NCBI GenBank assembly: GCA_051001455.1
Contig: JBPCNH010000022.1
Coordinates: forward strand, 1-5,938
Reading direction: 5' to 3'
DNA: 5,938 nt
Origin: JBPCNH01 sp051001455
Lineage (GTDB): Bacteria > Actinomycetota > CADDZG01 > WHSQ01
The notes below the pieces were generated by a model that saw nothing but the letters and a program-made list of their open reading frames with translations, made no database searches and was not told the DNA's origin. Shown here piece after piece: positions 1 to 5,232 of the stretch. The position numbers and the translations under genes were made by a program. Position 1 is the first letter of the stretch; every line of letters begins with the position of its first letter.

Positions 1-54
1 CCTTAACTTGCGCACCACCTGATCGGGTGTGTGCTTTCGTCTCTTCACCGCCAT
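1..54 (-). CDS. IS3-family transposase OrfA, N-terminal fragment (runs off window)
   Basis: Reading the minus strand from the ATG at 54-52 gives MAVKRRKHTPDQVVRKLR, the typical start of the IS3-family OrfA protein (basic leader, then the T-P-[DE]-Q-[VI]-[VI]-R-K-L-R helix of its HTH domain). In IS3 elements OrfA supplies DNA binding and is fused by programmed frameshifting to the DDE-type OrfB to make the active transposase. Only 18 codons are visible; the rest lies to the left of the window. A strong AAGGAGG ribosome site (64-58) precedes the ATG, with only three bases between. The gene points away from the rest of the window, so this edge is the left end of the element. Whether the element is intact cannot be seen. 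Confidence 0.8.
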   Translation of the reverse strand, partial: MAVKRRKHTPDQVVRKLR

Positions 55-126
55 GATCCTCCTTCCGCCCTGTTAGGGGCTTCAAGACTCTCATTAGCGG
101 TGGACCGATTTCAGGGGGTCAGGCCA
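55..126 (-). mobile_element. Terminal end and leader of the IS3-family element
   Basis: Between the OrfA start and about 121-126 lies the non-coding leader of the insertion sequence. On the minus strand the outermost bases read TGACCCCCTGAAATCGGTCC from 121. IS3 elements usually end in a TG...CA inverted repeat, so 121 is one candidate boundary. Reading from 126 (TGGCCTGACCCCC) is the alternative. The other end and any target duplication are outside the window, so the boundary is approximate. Confidence 0.55.
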
Positions 127-188
127 AAGGAACTCGCAGAGTTGTTGTCAAGATGAGAGGAATCAAAGTGATCGAAGGAGGTCAGGGC

Positions 189-650
189 ATGGCCGCTACG
201 CCGGTTCGACTAGGAATCGTCTTTCTTTTGGTCAATATCGTGGGTGCAGTGGTAGCGATCGTTTTGGACCTGGGCGCGCGACTGGTCTTAGGCGAGGTTC
301 AGACTGGCGATTTGGGGATCGAGGTGCTTTGGCAGGGAAGTGCGATTTCCGCTCCACCCCCGCCCTTAGTGGCTCTGATTGCCGGAATGTTCCTGACGAC
401 GCGGTCAGGAAAAGCAGTAACGGCGGGCTACGTTCTTCTTACTCTTGCTGGCCTCGTCATGACGGGAGGCGTCCTCGGAGAGTTTATCGAAGGGATCTCC
501 TTCTCCGGTGTGAAACAAATCGTGTTCATGATGTTCTCAATCGCATTAGCGTTTCTTGCCGCGAGTATCGCTGTCGCGTCCGTCCGGGAACTCGTAAAGA
601 AACACAAACGAGAATCAACGGATGAAAGCCTTGCACTCGGAGACGAATAG
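189..650 (+). CDS. Small four-helix membrane protein, unknown function
   Basis: The ATG at 189 is chosen because AAGGAGG (175-181) sits seven bases upstream; an in-frame ATG at 153 has no such site. The 153-aa product has hydrophobic segments at about residues 8-27, 55-70 (starting with four prolines), 77-96 and 110-131. A charged, cytoplasmic-looking tail follows (KKHKRE, then an acidic end). I do not recognise the family and assign no function. It lies about 65 bases from the end of the IS3 element, which reads away from it. Its native upstream region may therefore have been replaced by the insertion, and the IS end could influence its expression (inference). A hairpin follows the stop codon. 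Confidence 0.75.
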   Translation: MAATPVRLGIVFLLVNIVGAVVAIVLDLGARLVLGEVQTGDLGIEVLWQGSAISAPPPPLVALIAGMFLTTRSGKAVTAGYVLLTLAGLVMTGGVLGEFIEGISFSGVKQIVFMMFSIALAFLAASIAVASVRELVKKHKRESTDESLALGDE

Positions 651-653
651 GCG

Positions 654-683
654 CGACAGCACTTCTGACCCGTCAGCGTGTCG
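654..683 (+). terminator. Putative hairpin terminator after the small membrane gene
   Basis: Four bases after the stop codon is a nested inverted repeat: CGACA (654-658) pairs with TGTCG (679-683), and inside it CTGAC (665-669) pairs with GTCAG (672-676). There is no clear run of T after it, so if it ends transcription it is not a textbook intrinsic terminator. Confidence 0.35.
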
Positions 684-770
684 TTCAGCCGATCGCCATC
701 GTGGAAATCTCTAAGAGGACCCGAGAAGCTCCCCCCTCTGGAGACAACAATCTCGTACTACGATTCGCCG

Positions 771-1035
771 GTGGAGATTTCGCCTCGGCCGTCGCCACGG
801 CGTCGACCGCAAGGACATCCAGCATGGGTTGAACATGTGTTGCCTGGTCGAGGAGGGCGACGATGACCGGCGGGCTTCCTGTTGCCAGGGCCCGGATCGG
901 GCGGGGAACCTGTTGGAGCTCGTGATCCTCGATCGGCCGCAAGGACCAGCCTTGATCCACGCGATGTTGAGCCGACTCGATGCCAGCTTGATGATGGATC
1001 CGATAGCAGATGGGAGGCCCGACGATGTCGCCTAG
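771..1035 (+). pseudogene. Degenerate BrnT-like toxin-family gene
   Basis: Pieces in two frames resemble one family of small actinobacterial toxin-like proteins. Such proteins start with VEI, carry an A-R-x-H-G-[VI] helix and then a G-P-D-R-x-[AG]-x-L-[LI]-E-[LV] strand, and end in [VI]-I-H-A-M. Here a GTG at 771 starts VEIS in one frame. The next frame continues GRRHGVDRKDIQHGL, then GPDRAGNLLELVILDRPQ and ALIHAM. Between these (about 880-895) the reading RRASCCQGPDR is unlike the family. A compensated pair of indels would restore RRLPVAGPDR. After IHAM the usual short tail is replaced by unrelated sequence to the TAG at 1033-1035. The family name comes from memory of the motif pattern. At least one frame change near 783 is needed, so I call it broken. 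A ribosome site and small ORF overlap its end. Confidence 0.5.
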
Positions 1036-1348
1036 ACAGAACGAGATATTCGGACCTTGGTCGCGACCAACCCCGGCTCAGATCGGCCTCGTCCTAGAGG
1101 GGATGTCGCGTCGATGGAGGAGGTTTGCTCAGGCCGCGGCTGTGCCACGAGGGGGGACGTTTCTCGGGGGGAGCACTGACCGGCCTCCCGACTCGCGACT
1201 CGCCTTCACCCGGGAGAACGCCAGTGCCGATAGATATCGTCCGACGCTTAGCAGCGACCTTCGGAAAGTCGATCTAGCACAGCGCTTATCCGGAACTAAA
1301 CAACTGCCACGGGGATTACGCACAGAGAAACGCGAGGGAGCTCTCTGA
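1025..1348 (+). CDS. Small hypothetical protein overlapping the toxin remnant (possible partner remnant)
   Basis: The ATG at 1025 follows GGGAGG (1012-1017) with a seven-base gap, a good translation start, and overlaps the end of the toxin-like remnant by 11 bases, as coupled toxin-antitoxin genes often do. The N-terminal 40 residues (MSPRQNEIFGPWSRPTPAQI, then a predicted helix ending in RRWRRFAQAA) look protein-like. After about residue 45 the composition looks random, and the frame runs straight through repeat copy 1 to a stop at 1346-1348. The C-terminus is therefore probably not native. I do not recognise the family. If real, it may be the truncated partner of the toxin-like gene; that is inference from position only. 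Confidence 0.3.
   Translation: MSPRQNEIFGPWSRPTPAQIGLVLEGMSRRWRRFAQAAAVPRGGTFLGGSTDRPPDSRLAFTRENASADRYRPTLSSDLRKVDLAQRLSGTKQLPRGLRTEKREGAL
1036..1273. other. Stretch without a recognisable gene
   Basis: Apart from the N-terminal part of the small ORF starting at 1025, I see no recognisable domain, RNA gene or strong hairpin here on either strand. It looks like decayed intergenic or former coding DNA leading up to repeat copy 1. Confidence 0.4.
1274..1321 (+). repeat. Dispersed 40-bp direct repeat, copy 1
   Basis: This begins CTAGCACAGCGCTTATCC and continues through AACTAAACAACTGCCACGGG. Positions 1274-1313 match copy 3 (4075-4114) at 39 of 40 bases, differing only at 1287 (T for A). Positions 1282-1321 match copy 2 (1569-1608) at 32 of 40 bases without gaps, including shared blocks ACAACTGC and GATTACGC. 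All three copies have the same orientation. Confidence 0.85.
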
Positions 1349-1425
1349 TCTGCTTAGGAAGGAGAACGGTGCGAGGGGCAGTGCGTGACTGAGACCGGAG
1401 GCCAACTCTGGTCTTTCGTGCCCAA

Positions 1426-1551
1426 CAGGAACCGAGTGGTCACGGCCGCCACGTGATGAGGATTGTCGATCCATACGGCGTGACCCGCATCTGGCATCAG
1501 CTCTAGCCTTGCCGTCCGTATCCAACCAGCGGATCCCATCAGCGACCTGCG
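1426..1551 (-). pseudogene. C-terminal fragment of an alpha/beta hydrolase
   Basis: The minus-strand reading contains ARLELMPDAGHAVWIDNP (about 1512-1459) followed by HHVAAVTTRFL. This is the classic C-terminal end of alpha/beta-hydrolase-fold enzymes, where the GH histidine (codon 1482-1480) is the catalytic-triad histidine, D-x-P follows, and the last helix ends in RFL. Nothing of the nucleophile elbow (G-x-S-x-G) or the rest of the fold is present. The coding similarity fades upstream and the frame reaches repeat copy 2. Downstream the frame continues without family similarity to a stop at 1354-1356. It is a remnant lying between repeat copies 1 and 2. The substrate cannot be inferred. Confidence 0.6.
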
Positions 1552-1568
1552 GGAATGACATCTATCAC

Positions 1569-1608
1569 GCGCTAATCCAGGTCTACACAACTGCTACGCC
1601 GATTACGC
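1569..1608 (+). repeat. Dispersed 40-bp direct repeat, copy 2 (diverged)
   Basis: Aligned without gaps to 1282-1321, 32 of 40 bases are identical; the shared blocks are GCGCT, ATCC, CTA, ACAACTGC and GATTACGC. The TAA stop of the minus-strand membrane gene (1605-1603) lies inside the repeat, within its GATTACGC block, so the repeat overlaps the 3' end of that gene. Confidence 0.7.
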
Positions 1609-2283
1609 GGTGCCTCTCGACAAGGGCTCGCGCATCGCGAGGTTGGGTCGCAGTATCAGGACGAACGAGGTAAGGAACACCCATAGCATCCCAGGCGCGA
1701 GCCCTAACCCCGGCGCACGTATCACCACAGCGATCAAGACCAAGAGACCCAACAGAACCAGGCTTGACCATCGGTACCACTTAGGAAATGCTGTTGAAGA
1801 GAAGGCGACGACGGTCGTCCCGGTCAACGCGAGAGCGAGAGGCGGAGCGAGCAGGCTCGCTGAATTCCATTCCCACAGGACGAATAGCCTGACCACCTGA
1901 GTCTCTCCTCCATAGGAAGCCAGCTCACTCGAAGCGAACGCGATCCCGGCCTCGATCAAGAGGACACCTCCCAGCAGGATTCCGCCTGCCATCGTTAATG
2001 TCGGCATCCATGAGACCGGGCCCGATGCTACGCGCAACGCCCCGTGGAGGCGGGCGAAGAAGATCACCAAAAGGAAAACGGCAAGGAGGCCTAGGTACGC
2101 GCTGATGCGACGAGAGCCGTTGTTGGCGATGAGAGTGCTCGCGATCACCGACGAAGGGTCCTCCGGGGCCACATCCCCACCGACCCGCGGCATCCATAGA
2201 TCGCAGACACACCCGGGCAGGAAGAGGAGGTAAACGCCGGCGCCGATCCCTGCCCCGCCAGCCAACCGATCGATGATCGTCAT
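1603..2283 (-). CDS. Six-helix integral membrane protein (DUF4386-like), divergent to padR
   Basis: The 226-aa product starts at the ATG at 2283, preceded by an AAGGGGG ribosome site. Hydrophobic segments lie at about residues 7-25, 60-80, 95-117, 143-162, 171-190 and 195-212, so it should span the membrane about six times. A conserved-looking stretch around residues 109-142 (LIEAGIAFASSELASYGG, then LWEWNSASLL) resembles the actinobacterial DUF4386-like membrane proteins; this is from memory and moderate at best. No catalytic motif is visible. It diverges from the PadR operon across a dyad-rich 83-bp promoter region, so PadR probably controls both sides. Its stop codon lies inside repeat copy 2, so its last residues (roughly LSRGTA) may have been set by the recombination that brought the repeat there. 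Confidence 0.8.
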   Translation of the reverse strand: MTIIDRLAGGAGIGAGVYLLFLPGCVCDLWMPRVGGDVAPEDPSSVIASTLIANNGSRRISAYLGLLAVFLLVIFFARLHGALRVASGPVSWMPTLTMAGGILLGGVLLIEAGIAFASSELASYGGETQVVRLFVLWEWNSASLLAPPLALALTGTTVVAFSSTAFPKWYRWSSLVLLGLLVLIAVVIRAPGLGLAPGMLWVFLTSFVLILRPNLAMREPLSRGTA

Positions 2284-2319
2284 CTTGTCCCCCTTGGCCG
2301 GATCCTCATAAGCTTCCTC

Positions 2320-2351
2320 TATATCGATTATCGATATATCGTAGACCGATA
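2320..2351. promoter_or_regulatory. Divergent operator/promoter with 19-bp perfect dyad (likely PadR site)
   Basis: TATATCGATTATCGATATA (2320-2338) is a perfect palindrome with nine-base arms around one base. CGATATATCG (2332-2341) is a second perfect palindrome, and TATCG (2337-2341) with CGATA (2347-2351) forms a third dyad over a five-base spacer. The cluster lies between a PadR-type regulator and a divergent membrane gene. The AT-rich cluster also contains plausible -10 elements for both directions: TATCGT at 2337-2342 on the plus strand and TATAGA at 2322-2317 on the minus strand. PadR regulators usually bind inverted repeats in their own promoters, so autoregulation is likely but not shown. 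Confidence 0.65.
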
Positions 2352-2355
2352 GTCA

Positions 2356-2369
2356 AGGGAGGACAGATC
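2356..2369 (+). promoter_or_regulatory. Ribosome binding site deciding the padR start (ATC candidate)
   Basis: AGGGAGG at 2356-2362 is the only strong Shine-Dalgarno sequence suitably placed before the conserved PadR coding region. It is followed after ACAG by ATC in the PadR frame. Either ATC is used as a rare start codon or the base at 2369 was G in the functional ancestor. Confidence 0.5.
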
Positions 2370-2762
2370 AAACCGAAGAGAGCCGCTCGCCGCACGGGAG
2401 GACTGGACGACCCGATCACGTTCCTTCCGCTTCCGACAGCCGCGTTCCACATCCTCCTCGCGCTCCGCGAGGGCGAGAAGCATGGCTATGCGCTCATGAG
2501 CGAAGTCGAACGCCTGAGCGACGGCATCGTGAGCATCGGGCCGGGAACGATGTATGGATCGATCAAGCGCATGCTCGACGAGGGTCTGATCGAAGAGATC
2601 GATGGTCACGCGGATCCTGATAACGCCGACCAACGCCGCCGCTACTACCGCTGCACGGAGCGAGGCCAAGCCGTCTGTGAGGCTGAGTTACAGCGTGTCT
2701 CTAAACTGCTGAGAAATGCGATGCCGGTGACTGCGATACCGAACCTGGGGCAGCATCGATGA
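2367..2762 (+). CDS. PadR-family winged-helix transcriptional regulator
   Basis: The frame encodes the PadR N-terminal winged helix: FLPLPTAAFHILLALREGEK, then HGYALMSEV, then GPGTMYGSIKRMLDEGLIEE (recognition helix and following turn), a wing with QRRRYYRCTERG, and a final basic helix. The known role is a small dimeric repressor of neighbouring membrane or transport genes, often released by a ligand. The first ATG (2496) would remove the first helix and most of the DNA-binding domain. Upstream, between the operator and the helix, there is no ATG, GTG or TTG in any frame. The best start is ATC at 2367, four bases after AGGGAGG (2356-2362), giving 131 aa. CTG at 2403 is an alternative. A sequencing error or point mutation (ATG to ATC) would also explain this. 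The stop overlaps the next ATG (ATGA). Confidence 0.85.
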   Translation: MKPKRAARRTGGLDDPITFLPLPTAAFHILLALREGEKHGYALMSEVERLSDGIVSIGPGTMYGSIKRMLDEGLIEEIDGHADPDNADQRRRYYRCTERGQAVCEAELQRVSKLLRNAMPVTAIPNLGQHR

Positions 2763-3460
2763 GAGCGCGGTCCAGCACGACGCAGGTGATCGCCTACCGA
2801 GGTCTCCTCCATCTCTATCCGAGTTCCTTCCGACGGGCCTACGGGGACTTGATGATCCAGGCGTTCTCGGATCGGTTGTCGCAGCGGGGCACCACCCGAG
2901 CGTGGCGCTCGGTAGTCGTGGACCTCGTTCGATCCGTCCCGCACGAAGCGGTGGCGTCGACCATTTCCAGCCGCCGGTGGCTGGGCACGGCGACTGTGCT
3001 AGTCGTTGCAGGGATGCTCGGGATGACCGCGTCAGGAGCAGGGTCACCGTTGCTCTTACTCGGAGCCGGGGTCGCATCGATCCCCTTGCTCGGTCTCTGG
3101 TCCGCAATACGCAGCGGGCGTCCTATCGAGCGGCTCTACCGGGTCGAACCGAAACCGTGGACTTGGTGGACAGTGCTCTCGGCGGCTCTTGCATGCACCT
3201 ATGTCTTCGCGGCCGCCGCTCAGTGGATCGCTACCCCTAAGGCGACCAATGTTGGTGCTCTGGGAATCTCATTCGTGTTCGCCGCCCTCATCGGGGTGGG
3301 TCTTCGACTGCGCTCGCGATCGAGCATCGTGGGGACTTGGATGATCATCGTGGGGATGATCCCCGCGTTGATGTTCCTCTGGGTCGTGCTTCCCGCTGTT
3401 GCCGGCGGCGCCGTTGTCATCGCGGGGGCTAGAGAGATATCTCATGCGGGCAGCGAATGA
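2759..3460 (+). CDS. PadR-associated membrane protein with permease-type N-terminal motif
   Basis: The 233-aa product begins with a cytoplasmic stretch, Y-R-x-L-L-x-L-Y-P-x-x-F-R-R-x-Y-G-x-x-M (residues 13-32), then QAFSDRL, a tryptophan-containing helix and VRSVPHEAV. This stretch is typical of membrane proteins and ABC-permease-like proteins encoded next to PadR regulators. Helices follow at about residues 76-94, 97-116, 135-156, 165-183 and 190-224 (the last probably two). No ATPase or MacB-type periplasmic domain is present, so it is not a complete exporter permease. The ATG overlaps the PadR stop as ATGA and the stop overlaps the next gene in the same way, so the three genes are translationally coupled. 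Its partner or substrate is unknown. Function in membrane stress or export is only inference from the PadR link. Confidence 0.8.
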   Translation: MRARSSTTQVIAYRGLLHLYPSSFRRAYGDLMIQAFSDRLSQRGTTRAWRSVVVDLVRSVPHEAVASTISSRRWLGTATVLVVAGMLGMTASGAGSPLLLLGAGVASIPLLGLWSAIRSGRPIERLYRVEPKPWTWWTVLSAALACTYVFAAAAQWIATPKATNVGALGISFVFAALIGVGLRLRSRSSIVGTWMIIVGMIPALMFLWVVLPAVAGGAVVIAGAREISHAGSE

Positions 3461-3954
3461 CGGGCTATAGGCAAGACGCTACGAGACGTGTGCGCCTGGG
3501 ACTTCTCATCCTCGCGGCGCCAACTCTGATCACCGGGGCCTGGGCGGTCCTTGCGCCCGCTTCTTGGTATGCGGACTACGGACACGGCATCGCGCCGCCC
3601 AGCGCGTTCGGGGAGTACAACGAGCATTTCGTGCAGGATCTGGGAAGTGGCTACCTCGGCGTTGGAGCGGTCCTGGTGTGTGCGGTCGTGTGGATGCACC
3701 GTCAGGTCATAAGGGCCGCGTTGATCGGTTTTCTGGTTTTCACCGTCCCTCATCTGCTGGTTCATGTCATCGAGGCCGGAAAGTTGGACCGTGTCGGGTA
3801 CCTCTTCACGGTGGGTCTGCTCGCCGTAGCTACCTTCCTCTCGGTGTGGGTGTGGAGACTGAACGATCGCCGCGAGACGGAGGGAGACCAGGGATCGCCG
3901 GACGCTTCAAAGGTGAACCGCGGCGATCAGTTACCTCCCGGTACTGGGGCATAG
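3457..3954 (+). CDS. Four-helix membrane protein, third gene of the PadR operon
   Basis: The 165-aa product has hydrophobic segments at about residues 13-33, 60-80, 84-105 and 112-133. It resembles a small actinobacterial membrane family with a WxxLAPxSxY turn after the first helix and an [YF]-N-E-H-[FL]-[VI]-x-D-[LV]-G signature just before the second. Both are visible here as WAVLAPASWY (residues 29-38) and EYNEHFVQDLG (53-63). The biochemical role of that family is unknown to me. The last 30 residues are hydrophilic and probably cytoplasmic. The start ATG overlaps the previous stop (ATGA), so it is co-translated with the upstream membrane protein under the PadR promoter. A weak hairpin follows. 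Confidence 0.8.
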   Translation: MTGYRQDATRRVRLGLLILAAPTLITGAWAVLAPASWYADYGHGIAPPSAFGEYNEHFVQDLGSGYLGVGAVLVCAVVWMHRQVIRAALIGFLVFTVPHLLVHVIEAGKLDRVGYLFTVGLLAVATFLSVWVWRLNDRRETEGDQGSPDASKVNRGDQLPPGTGA

Positions 3955-3968
3955 GCGTCTTTGGGAGA

Positions 3969-3985
3969 GGGAATCCGGCCTTCCC
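3969..3985 (+). terminator. Weak hairpin after the PadR operon
   Basis: GGGAA (3969-3973) and TTCCC (3981-3985) form a five-base stem over a seven-base loop, 15 bases after the last stop. There is no T-run. It may mark the operon end, but the evidence is thin. Confidence 0.25.
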
Positions 3986-4074
3986 GCGGATGGTCGCCTG
4001 GATCGGCTAAGCGGCGGCGCTAGTCACGATAAACATCGCGCTTTCGGCTCAGCGCTCACCTGCGGAAACGGCAA

Positions 4075-4114
4075 CTAGCACAGCGCTAATCCGGAACTAA
4101 ACAACTGCCACGGG
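4075..4114 (+). repeat. Dispersed 40-bp direct repeat, copy 3
   Basis: It matches copy 1 (1274-1313) at 39 of 40 bases, in the same orientation and 2,801 bases away, and is related to copy 2. It lies in the gap between the end of the PadR operon (3954) and the convergent small gene ending at 4202. Together with copy 2 it flanks the entire PadR membrane module. The rest of the 3955-4201 gap holds the weak hairpin at 3969 and nothing else I can recognise. Confidence 0.85.
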
Positions 4115-4201
4115 TGCACCGGTCGTCGCTTCCAGCGTGAACCGGGACGAGGCTACCGTTGCCCGGATCGAGGCACGAGGGATCCTGAGAATCGCGGGGG
4201 T

Positions 4202-4621
4202 CTACTTTAGGGTCTGTTGCGGAGTACGGATCCGGAGGATGTCGTCTCCTCGTTCCAGAACCGCTCCAACCGGAGCCATCGCCGCGAGGTAGATAAGTTC
4301 ATCCGTCAAGTGATGAACCCACTCATTCACTTCCGGACTCTCCATCAGAGCGTCGGTGAGGTACCCCTGAGCCTTGAGGTTTTCGGTGACCAGCTCGAAG
4401 TAGGTGTCCCGGTCGAGATCGTTCCGCTCGACCACTTTCATCGTGGAGGTGGCCCGGTGGCTGGTCATCCCGGCCATCCCGCGGCGGCATCCGCAATCGT
4501 CGTCCACCGTTCCACCGCCGCACTCGATCGGAACGAACAGGACCAGTTCACCCTCGATCGCCCAGCAGTAGTCGTTGTCCCGCCATCCCTGCGTCTCGCG
4601 GGTAGCTGTCAGTACCTTCAT
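4202..4621 (-). CDS. Conserved small cysteine-containing protein, unknown function (DUF7715-like)
   Basis: The start is the ATG at 4621, because GGAGG (4631-4627) lies five bases upstream; an upstream in-frame ATG at 4633 overlaps that site. The 139-aa product begins MKVLTATRETQGWRDNDYCW, a pattern I recognise from a family of actinobacterial proteins of unknown function. It is followed by EGELV and a cysteine cluster: C19, C34, C43 and C45, with the last three in ECGGGTVDDDCGCRRGM. The spacing could bind a metal ion or form disulphides (inference). A SHRATSTMKV segment (about residues 54-63) follows and then a helical C-terminal half. It lies 44 bases downstream of the HNH endonuclease remnant on the same strand, so the two may share a transcript. 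No signal peptide or membrane segment is seen. Confidence 0.8.
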   Translation of the reverse strand: MKVLTATRETQGWRDNDYCWAIEGELVLFVPIECGGGTVDDDCGCRRGMAGMTSHRATSTMKVVERNDLDRDTYFELVTENLKAQGYLTDALMESPEVNEWVHHLTDELIYLAAMAPVGAVLERGDDILRIRTPQQTLK

Positions 4622-4665
4622 CGGTTCCTCCATCGTCGTGTCTGCGCCGGTCGGGATCAACTCGG

Positions 4666-5084
4666 TCACGGTTCGGGGGGTTTCAACTTTCCGGCGCGCC
4701 GGTCCCGTTCGGTCTTGGCTAGGTGGCAGGGCCGGCAGCGAGGATCGAAGTTTCCATAAGAAGCGGGTCCTAGAGCGACGTGAGGCTCGACGTGGTCGAA
4801 CTCTGGCCTGAAGCGGTTGCCGCAATCGACGCACGACACGCCGTCGAAGGGTTCCCGGTCGCTACAACCGCCTTGGCCTTGCCGATCGAGGTGCCACCGA
4901 GCCGCGCCGCCTTCGCCTCGTCCATCCGGGGCGCCAACATCGTCTTTCCGTAGGCGACGAGGCGCTCGGCGCGCGAATAGAGCTCGAAGGCGTGCTCCAC
5001 CTCTTTCTGGCTCATGAAACCAGGCTCGAGGTTGGCGTTCGCCTTCTCGAGCATCTCGATCCCCAACTCCGCATAACGTGCCAT
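4666..5084 (-). pseudogene. HNH endonuclease (DUF222-type) with internal deletion and frameshift
   Basis: The N-terminal part starts at the ATG at 5084 (MARYAELGIEMLEKANANLE, then AFELYSRAERLVAYGKTMLA and GGTSIGKAKAVV). This is the front of the long actinobacterial DUF222/HNH proteins. Near 4845-4870 the frame must change, after which the minus strand reads FDGVSCVDCGNRFRPEFDHV, then NFDPRCRPCHLAKTERDR, ending at a TGA (4668-4666). This is a complete C-terminal HNH domain with C-x2-C, the DH pair, the central N and C-x2-C-H. The family's usual middle section, some hundreds of residues, is missing. The gene is therefore an out-of-frame deletion joining front and back. These proteins are often found repeated in actinobacterial genomes, and their activity is poorly known. 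The HNH part alone could only be made if re-initiated. Confidence 0.8.
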
Positions 5085-5173
5085 GACCCCAATATGACAA
5101 GGGCCTGCGACACTTTTGCCTTCTTCCTGAAACACGGTGGGAATCCGCTAAATGAGCGCCGCAGAATGAACTC

Positions 5174-5199
5174 TTGAAGGAGTGAGTTCGACTCTTCAA
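5174..5199. promoter_or_regulatory. Imperfect inverted repeat upstream of the HicA-like gene
   Basis: TTGAAG (5174-5179), G, AGT pairs with ACT-CTTCAA (5191-5199) around a seven-base loop, giving a nine-pair dyad with one bulged base. It lies in the 148-base gap between the divergent HNH remnant and the HicA-like gene. It could be an operator or an RNA hairpin; no further support is visible. Confidence 0.3.
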
Positions 5200-5232
5200 A
5201 CGTGTCTTACCTCATGACTACGTTTTCAGTGA

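Noticed and set aside
685..960. Minus-strand open frame opposite the toxin remnant
   Set aside because: The opposite strand carries recognisable toxin-family motifs; the minus-strand reading shows none and no ribosome site.
1274..1608. CRISPR array from the repeats
   Set aside because: Only three copies with unequal spacing of hundreds to thousands of bases, one diverged; no array structure or cas gene.
2328..2669. Minus-strand open frame opposite the PadR gene
   Set aside because: It is a shadow of the PadR winged-helix coding sequence and runs across the operator.
2759..3460. Complete MacB/ADOP-type ABC permease
   Set aside because: The N-terminal motif is similar, but there is no large periplasmic domain, no duplicated permease core and no ATPase gene nearby.
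1274..4114. The three repeats as integron attC sites with gene cassettes
   Set aside because: Repeats lie near the 3' ends of minus-strand genes, as attC sites would, but none contains the required RYYYAAC/GTTRRRY core pair and there is no integrase gene in the window.
4217..4759. Long plus-strand open frame opposite the 4202-4621 gene
   Set aside because: It is the antisense shadow of the cysteine protein and the HNH tail; it has no family-like motif, while the minus-strand frames do.
4622..4834. Extension of the cysteine protein upstream to 4834
   Set aside because: The added residues are an arginine-rich shadow of the HNH domain in another frame; the ribosome site GGAGG decides for the start at 4621.
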